Source: Basidiobolus meristosporus CBS 931.73 (taxonomy: Eukaryota > Basidiobolomycota > Basidiobolomycetes > Basidiobolales > Basidiobolaceae). From it: a stretch of 64,000 nucleotides of DNA. The position numbers were made by a program, and so were the translations under genes. The DNA lies in NCBI GenBank assembly GCA_002104905.1, contig MCFE01000025.1:124001-188000 (forward strand), in the 5' to 3' direction. Below the pieces are notes generated by a model. That model saw nothing but the letters and a program-made list of their open reading frames with translations. It made no database searches and was not told the origin of the DNA. Below, piece by piece: positions 60,701-64,000 of this stretch. Positions within the stretch are counted from its first letter, which is position 1, and every line of letters starts with the position of its first letter.

Positions 60701-60855
60701 TGATAGTCAATGGCGAGTTCTTTCTCAAGATCCTTGTCTTTTGGGCCATTCCTTGTTCGTGTTCGAGCCTCATCCACTCGAATAGATAAAGTACGGAACT
60801 CTACAGTCAATGTTCGAGAGACTGGTAGAGCCGATGGTGTTCCACTAGACGGCAT
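57760..60855 (-). CDS. Type IIC P-type ATPase (Na,K-ATPase alpha-like), copy 2
   Basis: Intronless, 1031 residues. Same architecture as the copy at 12876-16076, and most residues are identical by eye; the main differences are the shorter N-terminus and changes in the nucleotide domain. TGES, VPEGLP, DKTGTLTQNRM (Asp 387), KGAPD and TGDGVNDAPALK are intact. Helix 5 has SELIPILVNVLLGVPLPL and helix 6 CVLTDMLPS, again without the first aspartate of animal Na,K-ATPase. Silent differences from copy 1 are many, so the duplication is old. Same strand, 41.7 kb apart, with unrelated genes between; this is not a fresh tandem copy. Start at the first ATG, MPSSGTPSALPVSRTLTVEF. Confidence 0.93.
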   Translation of the reverse strand: MPSSGTPSALPVSRTLTVEFRTLSIRVDEARTRTRNGPKDKDLEKELAIDYHKLNLHEISLRFNTSLDNGLDSAKAQERLVKNGKNQISPPPSKLWSKIFDYGFGGFCGLLWFAALICFLAWKPLGNPPDPLNLGLGVLLLIVIFLQAGFNAYQDWSSSKVMNSINGMLPANALVNRGGQKVRVPVSDLVVGDVVYLTYGNKVPADARVISCSDLKFDKSVLTGESDPIAATVDMTDENYLESKNVALMGTLTTNGEGVGVVVSTGDNTVMGKIAKLSSNAGTSKTLLQIEISRFVRIIATLSISTAVFVMILWAAWLRTTYPNFLNLSTALVNAIAVLVAFVPEGLPVAVTLTLTLVARKMQQQKVLVKNLTTVETLGSVNVIASDKTGTLTQNRMFVSSGFAGQAFNMNECRDHYNAKAPGVLELLAVSGLCNGASFDSESMDLPVSERKTNGDATDSAILRFAEDYRMISEHNPTFEKLFDIPFNSKNKWMLSIAKGKSEDNGFRTDKAVLMLKGAPDFILGKCTRILNFDGTESPFNHSARQQILRQQEEWSSNGQRVLLMTRRHLEEGEFSSGMTSEEVTTLAENMCIVGLVGIIDPPRPEIFDVVKTCRGAGVRLFMVTGDFSLTAAAIAKQVGIFTAEHIDKVEDLISEKSEMTLAVDDGVNSCRRALLLSGSDLPDLTDQQWDMVTGYDEIVFARTTPEQKLRIVNEFQQRGNIVGVTGDGVNDAPALKAANIGIAMGGGSEVAMEAAHMVLLDNNFSSIIVAIENGRLVYDNLKKVILYLLPAGSWSELIPILVNVLLGVPLPLSAFLMICICVLTDMLPSIAIMFETPESDLLKRPPRRPNQDRLVNLGLLRHAYLFVGMLETLFSHCMFFYYVQSAGHLSAGDILLTFDKWTAGYKGLTQEQLDDLLYTGQCVTFVTLVMLQAFGNLLSSRTRRLSILQHPPWAQPSRNLWLFGAQFGSVVLALVAVYLPVFNNIFNTRPVPVKFWFIPLAGALIILLADETRKYFVRKYPQGLLAKLAW

Positions 60856-61708
60856 TCTTTCGTAGAATAAACTCCCCTAAAGAATCACAGGAGTAAGTTC
60901 ACCTAGTTATAGTAAACCTACAAACAATCCCATTTCAGTTTCGGATGAGTCAACAATCAGGCAATGTGCCATAATCACACCGAGAGGTTGAAACAATCTT
61001 CAATGAGTTTATTTGCACCACCAGTGAACATTATACTTCTACACGAAAATGGGAGTCAGGCCATATGTTCAACTATCGAAATCCATCCAACGCTATTCAT
61101 ACTGACATATTCATATATCAACCAAATCGATAAATTCTCCCAAAGAATTCGAAAAATGTGCGGGTCAATCGTAAATATCTTTCAAAACGCAAAAAAATGC
61201 TTGTTGGCCACGAGGAGTTCTCAACATGTGACTACAAGGAATATTACCTGATAATGTGCCTTGAGTCAGATTTCACATAAACCAAGTATATGTAGAAATT
61301 TCCGAGTTTCATTTTCTTACTTTTGATCCTCGAGACTATCACTAGTTCAGTTGGCTTCCATCATATTGTATTCGTTTTGCATATCAGCAGTTACTTTAAA
61401 GCTTAACAAGTAGACATAAGTGAGCTAAAATATGATGTTTGATAGCACTTTAGAATTGTAGAAATGATGAAAAGATAGGAAAAGCCCACACCACGACTTC
61501 GTTTGATTTCTATTTTATAAAGATCTACTAAATGTTGGTCTTTTAATTTCGTGTATGTGTAAGAGAATAAATAAGGCAAAGGTAGCATTTGGAACATCTA
61601 CAATACTTTTATTGCTCCTACTTGTTTAATTATGCCATGTACATGTTGAGTCCCTCATTCCCAAATGTTTAAATAATATCACATTGCCTAATAAAACTTG
61701 ATTATAAC
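60856..61708. other. Pump promoter region and start of repeat-rich DNA
   Basis: Upstream of the second pump, then AT-rich sequence. Short frames (60964-61251 plus, 61403-61597 minus) look random. Confidence 0.5.
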
Positions 61709-61880
61709 TGTTGTGAGAGATTTGCAGATATTGGAAGCTATTGGCTGAAGTTGCAGATTATGTGATTTTCACTTGAAAACTGATTGAATGTTGTCATAGT
61801 ATTGCTACTTTTACAAGGCTTTGATAAAACAACAAGTATATATGTTACAATTCTAATATCTCTCAAGAACATTTCTAAAC
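61709..61880 (-). repeat. Truncated copia LTR fragment
   Basis: Begins TGTTGTGAGAG and follows the first half of the 11666-12014 LTR with heavy divergence; cut by the next LTR at 61881. Confidence 0.65.
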
Positions 61881-62063
61881 TGTTGTAAGAGTTGTGGAGA
61901 TATTGGAAGTAATTGAGAGAACATGCATATTATATAGCTTTTGCTCAATGATTTATTGAATATAAACAAGGTGTATATACTTTTACATGATCTTGGCAAA
62001 ACAAATGCATAGAATAAGTCTACAAAGATCTCAAGAATATTTGTACAAAGTTTGGGGACTTGG
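61881..62063 (-). repeat. Truncated copia LTR fragment
   Basis: Begins TGTTGTAAGAGTTGTGG and carries the LTR midsection (CATGATCTTGGCAAAACAAA). It is cut at 62064 by a further LTR start. Confidence 0.75.
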
Positions 62064-62219
62064 TGTTGTCAGTGTTTTGGAGATATTGGAAGTGATAGGA
62101 CAGTAAGTGGATTATCTGGCTTTCACAAGATGATATAATGAATGTGAAAGTAGTATTTATATTTAACATGGTCTTGGCAAAACAAACATATAGAATATGC
62201 TTAGTAATGTTCCAAGTGC
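62064..62219 (-). repeat. Truncated copia LTR fragment
   Basis: Starts TGTTGTCAGTGTTTTGG, contains GTAGTATTTATAT, and stops abruptly where a subfamily B copy begins at 62220. Confidence 0.75.
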
Positions 62220-62511
62220 TGCAATATTCTGAGGAGTATTGGAAGTGATGTGGAGAACTAGAAGATTTACGTTATTCACTTGTAGATTTATTGATCAAAA
62301 GTATGGTATTTAGACTCTTGATGAAGTAAGACAAACAAACGTGTAGAGTTTGATCAGGAAGGTCCCAAGAGTATATGGGTCTTTTGGACAACTTTGAGAA
62401 AGGTCATAATCTGAGAACCTGATAATTTGGTGAAAATATTCCAAGTAAATCCCAAGAAGTTTGGTCAGAACTGAATGTTAATCACCAAACAAGATCTATG
62501 CAACTAGAACA
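62220..62511 (-). repeat. Subfamily B copia LTR, truncated
   Basis: Closely matches 2872-3219, for example GCAATATTCTGAGGAGTATT and the CAAACGTGTAGAGTTTG stretch. The end is missing. Confidence 0.8.
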
Positions 62512-62602
62512 TGAGATTTCTCAAAGTTATCTAAACAGCCTCAAACTCTGCACACATGTTCTTGAGACTTTTCTAAGCATATTTTGCATGTTTGTTCTGC
62601 CA
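62512..62602 (+). repeat. Inverted copia LTR fragment
   Basis: Reads as the reverse complement of the LTR midsection (CACACATGTTCTTGAGACTTTTC, then CATGTTTGTTCTGCC). The direct copy follows at once, giving a partial inverted repeat. Confidence 0.65.
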
Positions 62603-62876
62603 GGATCATATACAGGTATAAGTATTAATTTTGCATGATCTTGGCATAGAAACAAATAGAATAGGCTTAGGAAGGTCCTAAGAGCATGTGTGCAAAGTTT
62701 GGGGCTGTTTGGACAACTTTGACAATTTTCATGTTCTGGGTACCTGATATTTTAGTGAATATACTCTAGGTAGATCCCGACAAGGAATTTAATCAGTATT
62801 CTCTAGGATTAGAAGGTAATGATGTAAGTGACTAAGTTAGGTGAATATTTAGGTGAAAATCCGAATATTTACAACA
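62603..62876 (-). repeat. Copia LTR, one end missing
   Basis: Runs from CATGATCTTGGCATAG to the LTR end TTACAACA at 62876. Confidence 0.8.
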
Positions 62877-63048
62877 AATACTACAACAAAATAAACCTCA
62901 ACAGAATACTTGACTGGAAAATAATTTGGCTTGTAGTCTCAGTCAAGTGTATATTAACATTTAGGTGCAAATACAAGATCACAGTGACAGGAGTCTCACT
63001 GTTGCGGCCACTACTGCCAACTTAAGACTTATCCAAACAGCTATATAC

Positions 63049-63274
63049 TGCTGTAAGAGCTCTTGATGTGCTTGAAGTGATTGGGAGAGTGAGTCAATTT
63101 TGCAGTTTTCACTTGATGAATCATTGAATATAAAAGTTATATTTGTACTTGTACATAGGCTTATCGGGACAAACACATAGGATATGCAAAGGAAGGTCCT
63201 AAGAGCTTGTGTTTCAAGTTTGGGGCTATTTTGACAACTCATTAGCACTTCATGGCCATGGTGTGGCAAGATTC
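63049..63274 (-). repeat. Truncated copia LTR fragment
   Basis: Begins TGCTGTAAGAGCTCTTG, keeps GTGTTTCAAGTTTGGGGCTA, and is cut at 63275. Confidence 0.7.
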
Positions 63275-63369
63275 TGTTGTAAGAGTCTTAGAGATGTTGG
63301 GAGTGATTGAAAGAACAAGTAGATTATGTGAATTTCACTTATTGGTTTATTGAATGTACAAGTAGATTT
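63275..63369 (-). repeat. Truncated copia LTR fragment
   Basis: First about 95 bp of an LTR (TGTTGTAAGAGTCTTAGAG), interrupted by the complete LTR at 63370. Confidence 0.75.
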
Positions 63370-63698
63370 TGTTGTAAGAGTCTTGGAGATATTGGAAGTG
63401 ATTGGGAGGACAAGTAGATTATGTGGTTTTCACTTAATGATTTATTGAATGTAAAAGTAGTATTTATACTTTTCATGATCTTGGCATTACAAACACAGAA
63501 TAGGCTAAGGAAGATCCCAAGAATATGTGTGCAACGTTTGGGGCTGTTTGGACAACTTTGAGACTTTTCATGTTCTGGGTAAATATTCCAAGTAAATCCC
63601 AACAAGGAATTTGGTCAGTATTCCCTAGGGTTTGAAGGTAATGATCTAAGTGACTAAGTTAGGTGAATATTTAGGTGCAATTATGAATTTTTACAACA
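63370..63698 (-). repeat. Near-complete copia LTR
   Basis: From TGTTGTAAGAGTCTTGGAG to TTTTTACAACA, about 329 bp, and close to the family consensus. No convincing 5-bp target duplication is visible. Confidence 0.85.
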
Positions 63699-63904
63699 GC
63701 TTATTACTATTATTGGTATAAACACTATTTAGCCTCATCTTCTCCCAGACAATATGTCACCTGGTCTGCCAAATAACTAGTGCATGAGATATTGAGAGTT
63801 GTAAGATTAGAGGTTTTTGGAATTCAGCTGATTTTATGATTGTATTCCACTGCCCTTTTGTTAATATTTTTTCTTAGGTGTGGTTTAGGTAAGTGCCAAA
63901 TATT

Positions 63905-64000
63905 TGTTGTAAGAGCCTTGGAGATATTGGAAGTGATTTGGAGAACAAGTAGATTATGTGGTTTTCACTTAATGATTTATTGAATGTAAAAGTAGTATTT
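63905..64000 (-). repeat. Copia LTR running off the window
   Basis: Begins TGTTGTAAGAGCCTTGGAG and matches 63370 onward to the window edge. It could belong to a longer element outside. Confidence 0.85.

Overview
The window reads as nuclear DNA of a filamentous, probably early-diverging fungus. Genes are compact and carry many short introns (about 46-115 nt, GT-AG and at least one GC-AG). The gene set includes a cell-wall-integrity MAP kinase, a DASH-complex Spc19-like protein, a fungal HIG1 protein, and two copies of a type IIC (Na,K-ATPase-like) cation pump, a class that is patchy in fungi and mostly seen outside Dikarya. A Zoopagomycota or Mucoromycota lineage (for example Basidiobolus-like) is an inference; nothing seen here fixes the species. 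No bacterial operon, CRISPR array, rRNA or convincing tRNA was found. || Layout. 1-12.0 kb is a transposon graveyard. It holds a decayed Tnp2/CACTA-type transposase interrupted by a solo LTR with a 5-bp target duplication, diverged direct repeats around it, and a composite minus-strand Ty1/copia element (LTRs 6971-7317 and 11666-12014) made of two partial copies joined head to tail. 12.9-60.9 kb is gene-rich, with about 24 genes on both strands. 61.7-64.0 kb is a nested pile of LTR fragments from the same copia family. || Gene islands. The two long intronless cation pumps (12876-16076 and 57760-60855, both minus) bracket the gene-rich part. Between 20 and 34 kb lies an unusual density of nuclear genes for mitochondrial function: OCT1-type peptidase, Rcf2, COQ5, a YbeY-like rRNA-maturation nuclease, Cox4/Cox5 and an Rrg7-like nuclease-fold protein. 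Interspersed are an MDP-1 phosphatase, a SERF protein, a SUN-domain ER protein and a phospholipase-A2-like secreted protein. From 34 to 51 kb the genes concern chromosomes, RNA and protein turnover: Spc19-like, ATE1, a D-box-containing phosphoregulated protein, LSM2, a KH-domain protein, XRN1 and a short enhancer-of-polycomb protein. From 51 to 57 kb come a membrane-anchored beta-lactamase-fold hydrolase (apparent frameshift), an AIRIM/C1orf109-like protein, cytidine deaminase, and an SGNH esterase whose nucleophile serine is alanine. || The most interesting points are two enzyme-family proteins that lack a key catalytic residue (PLA2-like His to Lys; SGNH Ser to Ala), two pumps that lack the canonical membrane-6 aspartate, the copia primer site matching the anticodon arm of initiator tRNA-Met, a C-terminally extended Spc19-like protein, and an uncharacterised protein with a textbook destruction box. 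I did not find a clearly new multi-gene system.
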